Source: JAGQZY01 sp964588335 (lineage in GTDB: Bacteria; Bdellovibrionota; Bdellovibrionia; Bdellovibrionales; JAGQZY01). From it: DNA of 64,000 nt. The notes below the pieces were generated by a model. That model ran no database searches, was not told where the DNA came from, and saw only the letters and a program-made list of their open reading frames with translations. Positions 24,660-32,043 of this stretch are shown in pieces. The translations under genes and the position numbers were made by a program. Numbering within the stretch: the first letter of the stretch is position 1; every line of letters begins with the position of its first letter. The stretch spans positions 1-64,000 of the forward strand of contig CAZPOV010000018.1 in NCBI GenBank assembly GCA_964588335.1. Direction: 5' to 3'.

Positions 24660-25007
24660 TTATTCTAGGTGGTTGCGAGATTTCTTGCGAATCTCTGAAA
24701 GAGCGATATTAATCTCAGCCGTAAGCTTTGGCTGCTCAGCAGACGGGGCCTGCATCAGTTTTTTAAATTTAGTATTGATGACTTTTTTTAGTTCGGCGAC
24801 ATCATTCATGGCAGCGAATTTTTCAGGATCAAGCTCGTCGTCTTTGGCTTGTTCCCTCCACTTATAAAAAGAATTTTCGATGGATTTGATCTCGTTGTTT
24901 ACGTTGTTTTGCCACTTAACAAATTGAAATGTGTTTTTGTTAGATGCTTCGGCGGGTAACAGAAAAGCTAGAAGTGCTAGAGCGAGAAGAGTCGGAATGA
25001 ATTTCAT
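24660..25007 (-). CDS. Small secreted helical protein of unknown function
   Basis: A 115-residue exported protein. The signal peptide (LLALALLAFLLPAEA-S) is followed by a mature part of about 90 residues that is rich in Lys/Glu/Asn and predicted to be almost wholly alpha-helical, without cysteines. The start follows AAAGGGACCC. I do not recognise the family. It lies between the riboswitch promoter and a DUF1328 gene on the same strand, and could be co-transcribed with the latter (51-bp gap). Confidence 0.65.
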   Translation of the reverse strand: MKFIPTLLALALLAFLLPAEASNKNTFQFVKWQNNVNNEIKSIENSFYKWREQAKDDELDPEKFAAMNDVAELKKVINTKFKKLMQAPSAEQPKLTAEINIALSEIRKKSRNHLE

Positions 25008-25058
25008 GGGTCCCTTTCTATAGATTGCAACAAGTCTACACCCGCCACCTTAGAATGA

Positions 25059-25247
25059 TCAAACATGTTTATCGGGAGAATGGAAGAGTCCTTGAAAGAG
25101 TGATACGGCGATGGCGACGAAAAACAATCCGATAAAGGTGTAGAACAAGATCTGCGCCGCACCGGCCGAGGCCGCCACCAATCCTGAAAAGCCGAAAATA
25201 GCAGCAATCAGTGAAAAAATAAAAAACACAACAGCCAGCTTAAGCAT
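25059..25247 (-). CDS. DUF1328 small membrane protein
   Basis: A 62-residue protein with two membrane helices and the DUF1328 pattern: LKLAVVFFIFSLIAAIFGFS, then GLVAASAGAAQILFYTFI, then FFVAIAVSLF. Function is unknown; homologues are small inner-membrane proteins. The ATG at 25247 is chosen because AGGAGG lies six bases upstream. A frame extending to 25277 has no comparable signal. Confidence 0.92.
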   Translation of the reverse strand: MLKLAVVFFIFSLIAAIFGFSGLVAASAGAAQILFYTFIGLFFVAIAVSLFQGLFHSPDKHV

Positions 25248-25385
25248 CGTTACCTCCTGTATAACAAAAACCATCATTGGTTAACACCATCGTACCTCTG
25301 TGTTTTGGTTGACTCAAATTCATTAAAGTTAGAACTTAAGCTTAGAAATTTCTAATTGAATTAACTTTAAACCAAGGGGTTTGCT

Positions 25386-25934
25386 ATGAAGCTTTTACTA
25401 GTTTTGGTTTTTTTCTTAAGTGGCTGTGCCTTTAATGGTTCTAAAGACGAAAAGACATTGCACGAATCCAATATTGTTCTAACCGACGATTTACGCGCCA
25501 GTCGCTATTCCAATATTTACTTCAGTGGTCAGCCGCAAAAAAACAGTTGGTCCGAATTGAAAAGCCAGGGCTTTACCCATGTGATTAATCTGCGCGGTGA
25601 CGATGAATACGATGAAAAATCAGAACGTCAAGCCCTAGCCAAATTGGGCGTCGAGTACACGCAGATACCCATCAAGGCGCAACAACCACTGACAAAAGCC
25701 AAAGTGAAGGCGGTGACTCAGGCTGTGAAAGCCCATCGCGCCAAAGGTCAAACTCTGGTTCACTGCTCCAGTGGAAACCGAGCCGCATTATGGGCCGGGG
25801 CTCATTTTTATTTGGATCATGCCTATTCAAAAGCCCAATCGATACAGCTTGCCAAAGATATGGGAATGACCCACCCCAAGTTGAGAGAGAAGTTGGCCTC
25901 TTTTATTGAAGCCAACCCACGAGCGAAGGAGTAG
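25386..25934 (+). CDS. Lipoprotein with a DUF442-like tyrosine-phosphatase domain
   Basis: A 182-residue lipoprotein (FFLSGC, Cys14). The domain runs from about residue 40: YFSGQPQKNSWSELKSQGFT, then HVINLRGDDE and the active loop VHCSSGNRAA. The loop has Cys127 and Arg132, that is C-x4-R, as in the DUF442/beta-lactamase-hydrolase-like phosphatase group rather than the classic C-x5-R. It is probably a periplasmic cysteine-dependent phosphatase or rhodanese-like enzyme; the substrate is unknown. It looks monocistronic, followed by the OsmC gene after 112 bp. Confidence 0.8.
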   Translation: MKLLLVLVFFLSGCAFNGSKDEKTLHESNIVLTDDLRASRYSNIYFSGQPQKNSWSELKSQGFTHVINLRGDDEYDEKSERQALAKLGVEYTQIPIKAQQPLTKAKVKAVTQAVKAHRAKGQTLVHCSSGNRAALWAGAHFYLDHAYSKAQSIQLAKDMGMTHPKLREKLASFIEANPRAKE

Positions 25935-26046
25935 TCGTCGGTGATGGTGTAACCATATGTTTAGAAAACTAAACAGGTTCAGGGGTGACAATCAAAGAGC
26001 TCGGGCTTAGCCTCGGGGATTCAGAGTGTCAACCTAAGGAGAATGA

Positions 26047-26478
26047 ATGAAAATAAAAAAATTTGGCCACGCAACCTGGAAAGGTCCGATTAAAGAAGGA
26101 AAAGGTGTCATCTCAACAGAAAGCACCGCTCTACAAGAGCAGCCCTATGGCTTCAATACTCGTTTTGAAGACAAAGCCGGAACCAATCCTGAAGAACTCA
26201 TTGGTGCGGCCCACGCGGCTTGTTTCTCTATGGCTCTATCAAAAATAGTCGGCGAGGCTGATCTGTCCCCTGAGATGATCGATACCAAGGCGACTGTCAC
26301 ACTTGAAAAGAAAGGTGAGGGCTTTGAGATTTCAACGGTTCATCTTGCGGTCAAGATGAACATCCCCAATGCCGATCTGAAAAAGATGGAAGAGCTAGCT
26401 ACTAAAGCCAAAGAAGGCTGTCCCGTTTCAAAACTATTCAATGCAAAAATTGAAATGGATGTTCAAGCTGTCAACTGA
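26047..26478 (+). CDS. osmC: OsmC-type organic hydroperoxide reductase
   Basis: A 143-residue protein of the OsmC subfamily with the two redox cysteines in their usual settings: Cys59 in GAAHAACFSMALS and Cys125 in KEGCPVSKLF. It reduces organic peroxides with dithiol donors in the cytoplasm, protecting against oxidative stress. The ATG follows AAGGAGAATGA. A GC-rich hairpin follows. Confidence 0.95.
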   Translation: MKIKKFGHATWKGPIKEGKGVISTESTALQEQPYGFNTRFEDKAGTNPEELIGAAHAACFSMALSKIVGEADLSPEMIDTKATVTLEKKGEGFEISTVHLAVKMNIPNADLKKMEELATKAKEGCPVSKLFNAKIEMDVQAVN

Positions 26479-26497
26479 TTTTCCCCATTGAAAATGA

Positions 26498-26519
26498 GCG
26501 TCGCCGACAATGGCGACGC
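26498..26519 (+). terminator. Hairpin after osmC
   Basis: Perfect arms GCGTCGCC/GGCGACGC with a 6-base loop, 19 bp after the stop. No immediate T-tract follows, so it is a weak terminator candidate. Confidence 0.4.
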
Positions 26520-26710
26520 CCATCGCCGTGCTTTTCGCAGGCAACCTGGCCTTTCGGCGATTTTAGATTCTGCCAATTTGTGAACTCAAAAACCATTCGG
26601 TTTTTAGTAAACTGTTTCTTGTAGAAATACAGACATTTAATTCATCTCCACTTCAAGCCTGAATATTGAGGGCGTTTTATCCTTTCCATAAGAAAAGAAA
26701 GGACAAATTA

Positions 26711-28135
26711 ATGCTTAATCAAATTGCAAAAACAAAATCAACCCGACCAACTAAAGACGATTCGAATTTTTTTGAATCGATCAACCCATACACAGAAAAA
26801 GTTTTAGAAACATATCCCTACGATAGTTTTGCGAACCTCGTTGAGAAAATGCAAATCGCCGACAGTGCTTTTATGGATTGGTCGCAAGTGGAGCTCGAAG
26901 ACCGCCTCGAGCCCATCAAAAAGTTTGCAGATATTTTGAAAAAAAATAAAGACAAGTACAGCCGCTCTATAACCACCGAGATGGGAAAACTTTACGATCA
27001 AGCCAAGCAAGAGGTGGATCTTTGTATTGCCATATGCGACTACTGTGTTGAAACGGCGCCAGAATTTTTAGCCGACGAGGAAAAAGACCTAGACGGTGGA
27101 CGCGCCTTGATAACCTATCAACCTCAGGGCGTTATTCTTTCTATACAGCCTTGGAATTTTCCGTTTTATCAAGCCATCCGTTATCTTGTCCCCAATATCA
27201 TCGCTGGTAATACAACCTTACTCAGTCACGCCTCCAGCGTCTGGGGATCGGCTCGAATAATAGAGTCGGCCTTGCGTGATGCCGGTTTACCAGAAGGCGT
27301 CTTTCAACTTATCTATCCTCATTCAGAGGACCTAGAAGAGATTTACGCTTGTCGGGAAATTCGTGGAGTGACTTTTACAGGCAGTGCTGAGACAGGCGCC
27401 AAGATCGCCGAAGTCGCGGCGAAAAATTTAAAGAAGACCGTCCTTGAATTGGGTGGCAACGATGCTTATATCATCACCGAGAGCGCTGATATCGGCAAAG
27501 CCGTGAAGGCCTGTGTGATGGGACGACTCATTAATAATGGACAAACCTGCACTGCTGCCAAACGCTTTATCGTAGTCGACAAAGTCTATCGTGAGTTCCG
27601 CAATCAGTTTGTCGAAATGATGAAGGAAGTGCAGATGGGAGACCCTATGGAAAAAACTACAAAGCTGGGTCCCTTGGTGCGCAAAGACCAGTTGGAAAAG
27701 CTGAACAACCAAGTGCAAGAGTCTTTAGACCTTGGTGCCAAATGTTTGGTTGGTGGCCACATCGCGAAAAGACAGGGATTCTTTTTTGAGCCCACGGTTC
27801 TTGAAAATTTAGAAGCCGGCATGCCAGCCTACGACGATGAACTCTTTGGGCCAGTAGCTTGTCTGATTCATGCCGACAATTTGGATCATGCCATTGAGAT
27901 CGCCAATGAATCTCAATTCGGTCTCGGATCCGGAATCTTCGGAAGCGAAGACGAAGTTATGGAAGTCGCCAAACGAAAAATCGATGCCGGAATGGTCAAT
28001 GTCAACGGCTACGCCGCCGCTAAACCTCACCTGCCTTTTGGAGGCGTTAAAGATTCAGGGTACGGACGAGAACATGGCCGTTTTGGTTTCCACGAATTTG
28101 TGAACATTAAAGCATTGCAGATTTTTAACAACTAA
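26711..28135 (+). CDS. Aldehyde dehydrogenase (succinate-semialdehyde dehydrogenase-like)
   Basis: A 474-residue NAD(P)-dependent aldehyde dehydrogenase. The motifs are the Asn-containing QPWNFPFYQA, FTGSAETG, the general base Glu246 in LELGGND, and the nucleophile Cys280 in NNGQTCTAAKR, with FGPVA and the closing PFGGVKDSGYGREHG. The pattern fits succinate-semialdehyde and related dehydrogenases; the substrate is inferred. The start is the ATG at 26711, preceded by AAAGGA, rather than the in-frame upstream codon at 26666. A small helical gene follows after 35 bp. Confidence 0.9.
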   Translation: MLNQIAKTKSTRPTKDDSNFFESINPYTEKVLETYPYDSFANLVEKMQIADSAFMDWSQVELEDRLEPIKKFADILKKNKDKYSRSITTEMGKLYDQAKQEVDLCIAICDYCVETAPEFLADEEKDLDGGRALITYQPQGVILSIQPWNFPFYQAIRYLVPNIIAGNTTLLSHASSVWGSARIIESALRDAGLPEGVFQLIYPHSEDLEEIYACREIRGVTFTGSAETGAKIAEVAAKNLKKTVLELGGNDAYIITESADIGKAVKACVMGRLINNGQTCTAAKRFIVVDKVYREFRNQFVEMMKEVQMGDPMEKTTKLGPLVRKDQLEKLNNQVQESLDLGAKCLVGGHIAKRQGFFFEPTVLENLEAGMPAYDDELFGPVACLIHADNLDHAIEIANESQFGLGSGIFGSEDEVMEVAKRKIDAGMVNVNGYAAAKPHLPFGGVKDSGYGREHGRFGFHEFVNIKALQIFNN

Positions 28136-28170
28136 GATGGTTTGCCCGCGGGCAAACCTTTGGAGGATTT

Positions 28171-28482
28171 ATGCAAACACAAAGTGAATTACAAAATATT
28201 AAGGCTTTTGTTTTAGATACAGAGGCTCGTGTTGATGCCAGTGGCGGGATGCCTCACGATTTCACCGAGAAGGTGGAAGCTATGGCCAATCTGATTCGTC
28301 AGATGGGAGACCCCGAGGAGCAACCCAATATTTTCCAAAGGCAGTTGGATGATTTAAAAAAAATGTCTGATGACCTTTGGCAGTATTCAGAAAATAACGG
28401 ACATTTGACGCCATCAATGAAAGAGCACATTCAAGCCGTGCATGCAAAAATTGAAGAGCTTGAATCTCCAACCACTCATTAG
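28171..28482 (+). CDS. Small acidic helical protein of unknown function
   Basis: A 103-residue soluble protein without signal peptide or membrane segment, predicted to be mostly alpha-helical, with Met/Gln/Glu-rich helices. The ATG follows TTGGAGGATTT, a good binding site. It lies 35 bp after the aldehyde dehydrogenase gene and ends at a clear hairpin, so the two probably share a transcript. I do not recognise the family. Confidence 0.7.
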   Translation: MQTQSELQNIKAFVLDTEARVDASGGMPHDFTEKVEAMANLIRQMGDPEEQPNIFQRQLDDLKKMSDDLWQYSENNGHLTPSMKEHIQAVHAKIEELESPTTH

Positions 28483-28495
28483 TTGACAACCGTTG

Positions 28496-28527
28496 CCTCT
28501 GCGTTCTGCGCAGAGGAACGTTTTAAA
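28496..28527 (+). terminator. Terminator of the aldehyde dehydrogenase operon
   Basis: Perfect 8-bp arms CCTCTGCG/CGCAGAGG with loop TTCTG (28496-28516), followed shortly by TTTT. It lies 14 bp after the stop codon. Confidence 0.6.
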
Positions 28528-28651
28528 TTCATAAAAAGTGATCTTTAGAAATACCGTTTCAATCCATCCTGCAACGGTTATCGGATCAAGCCCGTTGATT
28601 TCGAAAAATCCGACTTAACTCATTATTTATCCTTGAGCTTACAAATCTCGG

Positions 28652-29284
28652 TTAGCGTCTGTTTTCCATCACGAATGGAAAAACCCGGTTTTCCGAGTAG
28701 TCGACACGTCCGAGAAGATTTTCCACGGGCACCGGTCCCCAGTGGCGACTGTCGCTAGAAAAATTACGGTTGTCGCCAACGACAAAAACTTGCCCGTCCT
28801 GCAGTTGAATGCGGTCGGAATCAACCGCTGCATCCTCTGTTTTCACAATCGCGTAAGTGGCGGAAGCGTTTTTCTCCGAATAATAAATATTTTGATCGTC
28901 CGGTCGGTTTGAGGGGGCCAAGGTCTCTTGCGAAAGCCTTTCGTCATTGACCATCACTTGCCCATCCTTAAAAAACTGAATGGAGTCGCCAGCGACCGCA
29001 ATCACCCGTTTGACATAGATTATATTCGGATCGCGAGGGTAGCGGAAAGCCACCAGTTCGCCGCGGTGGGGAAGGTCGGGGCCTGACAACCAGGTTTTTG
29101 AAAAAGGCAGGCGCCAACCGTAAGCGGCTTTATCGATCAAAAGAAACGAGCCCGGCTTGATTGTTGGCAACATCGATGTGCTGGTAAAACTCATCCAATC
29201 ATACGCGACACTGCGCCCGACAAAAAATAAAAGACTGGTTCCGACGAGCAGAAGGACGAAGAAGTAAGCGCGAAAGGTTTTCAT
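28652..29284 (-). CDS. lepB: Signal peptidase I
   Basis: A 210-residue membrane-anchored peptidase with one N-terminal helix (about 5-24). The catalytic Ser37 is in TSTSMLPTI and the Lys92 general base is in YVKRVIAVAGD; box E (VVGDNRNFSSDSR) follows. It removes signal peptides from exported proteins, of which this window encodes many. The enzyme is shorter than the two-helix E. coli LepB. It overlaps the upstream Mrp gene by 4 bp (ATGA), so the two are translationally coupled. Confidence 0.95.
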   Translation of the reverse strand: MKTFRAYFFVLLLVGTSLLFFVGRSVAYDWMSFTSTSMLPTIKPGSFLLIDKAAYGWRLPFSKTWLSGPDLPHRGELVAFRYPRDPNIIYVKRVIAVAGDSIQFFKDGQVMVNDERLSQETLAPSNRPDDQNIYYSEKNASATYAIVKTEDAAVDSDRIQLQDGQVFVVGDNRNFSSDSRHWGPVPVENLLGRVDYSENRVFPFVMENRR

Positions 29285-30075
29285 ATTTGTTCGATAAGAT
29301 TATTGGCCATGGTTTTATAGGCTTCACTCACCGGATCGCCGCTGTTTTGAGCCGTGTAGGGAATTCCCATTTCACAGGCCATGGCAACCGCTGCCATCAT
29401 TGGTATTTTGGCAAGGTGTTTTATTTTTCGCGAATCAAGAAAGCTTTTCAGGTCGCCCTTAGGGAATATTTGAACTTTTTCTTCAGGCTTTTCCGGATTA
29501 ACAAAGTAAGCCATGTTTTCGACGACCCCTAAGATGGGGACGTTGACTCGCTCAAACATATCGATGGATTTTTTGACATCAGCCAAGGCCACATTCTGTG
29601 GGGTGCAAACCGTCAAGGCGCCACTCACCGGCACTTTTTGGACCATCGAAAGCTGAACATCGCCGGTTCCGGGAGGCAGGTCGACGAGAAGATAATCCAG
29701 TTCCCCCCATTCCACATCGTAAAAGAGTTGGTTCATGGCTTTGAAAAGCATGGGTCCGCGCCAGGCTACCGCCATGTCTTCATCCACCAAAAATCCCATA
29801 CTCATGATTTTCACACCGTGGCGTTCAATGGGTTTGATTTTATTATCTTTGGTGATCTCGGGTTTTTGGTTAAGAGCTCCCATCATGCGCGGTTGGCTGG
29901 GGCCATAGATGTCGGCGTCTAAAAGTCCCACCCGTTTTCCGGCCTGAGCCAGGCTGATGGCGATATTGGAAGACACCGTGGATTTTCCGACCCCGCCTTT
30001 GCCCGAACTGATGGCAATGATCTTATCCACACCTTCGATGGGTTTCTGTTGATCGAACGGATTATTTTGAGCCAT
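29281..30075 (-). CDS. Mrp/ApbC-type P-loop ATPase lacking the CPxC motif
   Basis: A 264-residue Mrp/NBP35-family ATPase. The deviant Walker A is SSGKGGVGKST (about 23-33), with DADIYGPSQPRMMG and LLVDLPPGTGD. Mrp proteins carry or insert Fe-S clusters and normally bind the cluster through a C-P-x-C pair after the ENM motif. Here the segment at about 186-198 reads ENMAYFVNPEKPE, without cysteines. The N-terminal DUF59 domain is also absent. The protein may therefore have lost cluster carriage or use another role. It is coupled to lepB. Confidence 0.85.
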   Translation of the reverse strand: MAQNNPFDQQKPIEGVDKIIAISSGKGGVGKSTVSSNIAISLAQAGKRVGLLDADIYGPSQPRMMGALNQKPEITKDNKIKPIERHGVKIMSMGFLVDEDMAVAWRGPMLFKAMNQLFYDVEWGELDYLLVDLPPGTGDVQLSMVQKVPVSGALTVCTPQNVALADVKKSIDMFERVNVPILGVVENMAYFVNPEKPEEKVQIFPKGDLKSFLDSRKIKHLAKIPMMAAVAMACEMGIPYTAQNSGDPVSEAYKTMANNLIEQI

Positions 30076-30140
30076 CTCATCCTCCTACGCAAGGCGTTAA
30101 GTACCTTACTTTTTTGGTAACTCGTGAGACAATCAAGTCT

Positions 30141-30494
30141 ATGACCATAGGCAGTTTCCTAGTCCTTAATGCCGCGATTGTCATCCTTTTGGCATTCTTT
30201 TTTATGCGAGGTCAAACGAAACAGCCCAGACCCACGAAGTTGAATATGAAGAAGACAAAGTTCCAACCCGTCAAAGACGTGGACGTAAATGATGAGCAAG
30301 AGTTGAATGTGTATTTCATGCACAACGGTTACCTTTGGGATGCCTATGACATTATTGGAGTCCCGGCCGGCTCGCCCATGAGCGACGTTGAAATGGCCTA
30401 CATAAAAAGCCGCACGCGGATTGACGAAGAGTCAAAAGAAGTGCTCGAGATGGCCTATGATGCCATTCACGAGAAACAGGGCACGAAAAGTTAA
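30141..30494 (+). CDS. Membrane-anchored protein with a degenerate J-like domain
   Basis: A 117-residue protein with one N-terminal membrane helix (about 3-22) and a soluble C-terminal half. From about residue 60, LWDAYDIIGVPAGSPMSDVE followed by MAYIKSRTRID and VLEMAYDAIHE resembles the helices of a J domain (DnaJ). The HPD tripeptide needed to stimulate Hsp70 is missing. The start at 30141 is the first Met of the hydrophobic segment, but no strong binding site is seen and a TTG at 30114 is an alternative. It is divergent from the Mrp-lepB pair. Confidence 0.55.
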   Translation: MTIGSFLVLNAAIVILLAFFFMRGQTKQPRPTKLNMKKTKFQPVKDVDVNDEQELNVYFMHNGYLWDAYDIIGVPAGSPMSDVEMAYIKSRTRIDEESKEVLEMAYDAIHEKQGTKS

Positions 30495-30698
30495 AACCTC
30501 TCAAATCCTTGATAGAGACCTTTTTTCGGAGAATGGAAGGTGCCTGCAAAGTCCATGATTGGATTTCGGGAATGCTTAATTTAACCGCTCTACAGGCGTC
30601 ACAAAGCCTTTAATTTGCTGAAATTCCTACACCTTTTATTGACTAAAAGAGGCCTCAGAGTTACTTCTCTGATCCTGCATACAAACGGGAGAGGGCCT

Positions 30699-32027
30699 TT
30701 GGAAGTTAAGCGCTTAGAGAATCTACAAACACTAGTTTCGCTGTGTAAACGCCGCGGTTTTGTTTTTCAAAGTTCCGAAATTTATGGTGGCCTGAATTCG
30801 TGTTGGGATTATGGGCCATTGGGTGTCGAACTCAAGCGCAATATTAAAAATGCCTGGTGGAAGGCGATGACCTCCCGGCGCGATGTGGTCGGCCTTGATG
30901 CCAGTATTCTTATGCACCCCAATGTTTGGAAGGCCTCCGGACATGTCGACAATTTCTCTGACCCTATGGTCGATTGTAAGTCGTGCAAAGCGCGCCATCG
31001 TGCCGACCATTTAGAAGGTGACAAGTGTCCTAAATGCGGCTCCGATGAACTCACCGAGCCCCGTTCGTTTAATTTGATGTTTCAAACCCATATGGGCCCG
31101 GTCGCCGACGAGGGCTCCATCGTCTATTTACGGCCAGAAACTGCGCAGGGAATTTTTGTCAATTTCGAAAATGTTCAGTCCAGCCAGCGCATGAAGGTGC
31201 CGTTTGGAATCGCTCAGATTGGAAAATCGTTTCGTAACGAAATCACACCTGGAAATTTTATTTTTAGAACTCGTGAGTTTGAACAAATGGAAATGCAGTT
31301 TTTTGTGCAACCGGGTGAAGATTCGAAATGGTACGATGAATGGAAACAGATTCGCTTTCAGTTTTATAAAGATTTAGGCCTCAACACCGACAACATTCGT
31401 TTCCATCCCCATGGTGAAGGCGAATTGGCTCACTACGCAAAAGAGGCTGGAGACTACGAATACAATCTTCCCATTGGTTGGCAAGAGCTTGAGGGAATTC
31501 ACAACCGAGGCGACTTCGATTTAACCCAGCACCAGAATCTTTCCGGTAAATCTTTAGAATACTTCGATCAAGCCGCTAACAAAAAATACATTCCTTACGT
31601 CATCGAAACCGCCATCGGTTGTGATCGCCTGGCATTAACTGTGCTTTGCGATGCCTACCGTGAGGAACACACCGACAAAAACGGAAAAGCCGATGTGCGA
31701 GTGGTTTTGGGATTTCATCCAATTGTGGCGCCGGTTCAAATCGCAGTTTTGCCATTGAGTAAAAAAACGGAATTGCAAGATGTCTGTTTTAAAATCGATA
31801 GTGATTTGCGCGCCAACAATCTGCGTGTGCAATACGATGAATCACAAAGTATTGGAAAGCGCTATCGTCGCCAAGACGAAATCGGAACGCCCCTGTGTGT
31901 GACAGTGGACTTTGACACTTTGGAAGACAAAGCCGTGACTGTTCGTCATCGCGACACCATGGAGCAAGAGCGGGTTCCCATCGAGTCCCTCACCGATACC
32001 ATCAATAAGAAGCTAATTTCCTTTTAA
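30699..32027 (+). CDS. glyQS: Glycyl-tRNA synthetase (single-chain, alpha2 type)
   Basis: A 442-residue class II synthetase of the dimeric type. It contains RRGFVFQSSEIYGGLNSCWD, a zinc-binding insertion CKSCKARH...CPKCG, the motif-2 region GKSFRNEITPGNFIFRTREF and motif 3 near IETAIGCDRLALT. The C-terminal half is the anticodon-binding domain. It charges tRNA-Gly in the cytoplasm. The TTG at 30699 is chosen because GGGAGAGG lies upstream at the right distance and the family begins here. The in-frame upstream codons give an implausible N-terminus. The ppdK gene follows after 16 bp. Confidence 0.95.
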   Translation: MEVKRLENLQTLVSLCKRRGFVFQSSEIYGGLNSCWDYGPLGVELKRNIKNAWWKAMTSRRDVVGLDASILMHPNVWKASGHVDNFSDPMVDCKSCKARHRADHLEGDKCPKCGSDELTEPRSFNLMFQTHMGPVADEGSIVYLRPETAQGIFVNFENVQSSQRMKVPFGIAQIGKSFRNEITPGNFIFRTREFEQMEMQFFVQPGEDSKWYDEWKQIRFQFYKDLGLNTDNIRFHPHGEGELAHYAKEAGDYEYNLPIGWQELEGIHNRGDFDLTQHQNLSGKSLEYFDQAANKKYIPYVIETAIGCDRLALTVLCDAYREEHTDKNGKADVRVVLGFHPIVAPVQIAVLPLSKKTELQDVCFKIDSDLRANNLRVQYDESQSIGKRYRRQDEIGTPLCVTVDFDTLEDKAVTVRHRDTMEQERVPIESLTDTINKKLISF

Positions 32028-32043
32028 AGGGAGAGGTTCAAGC

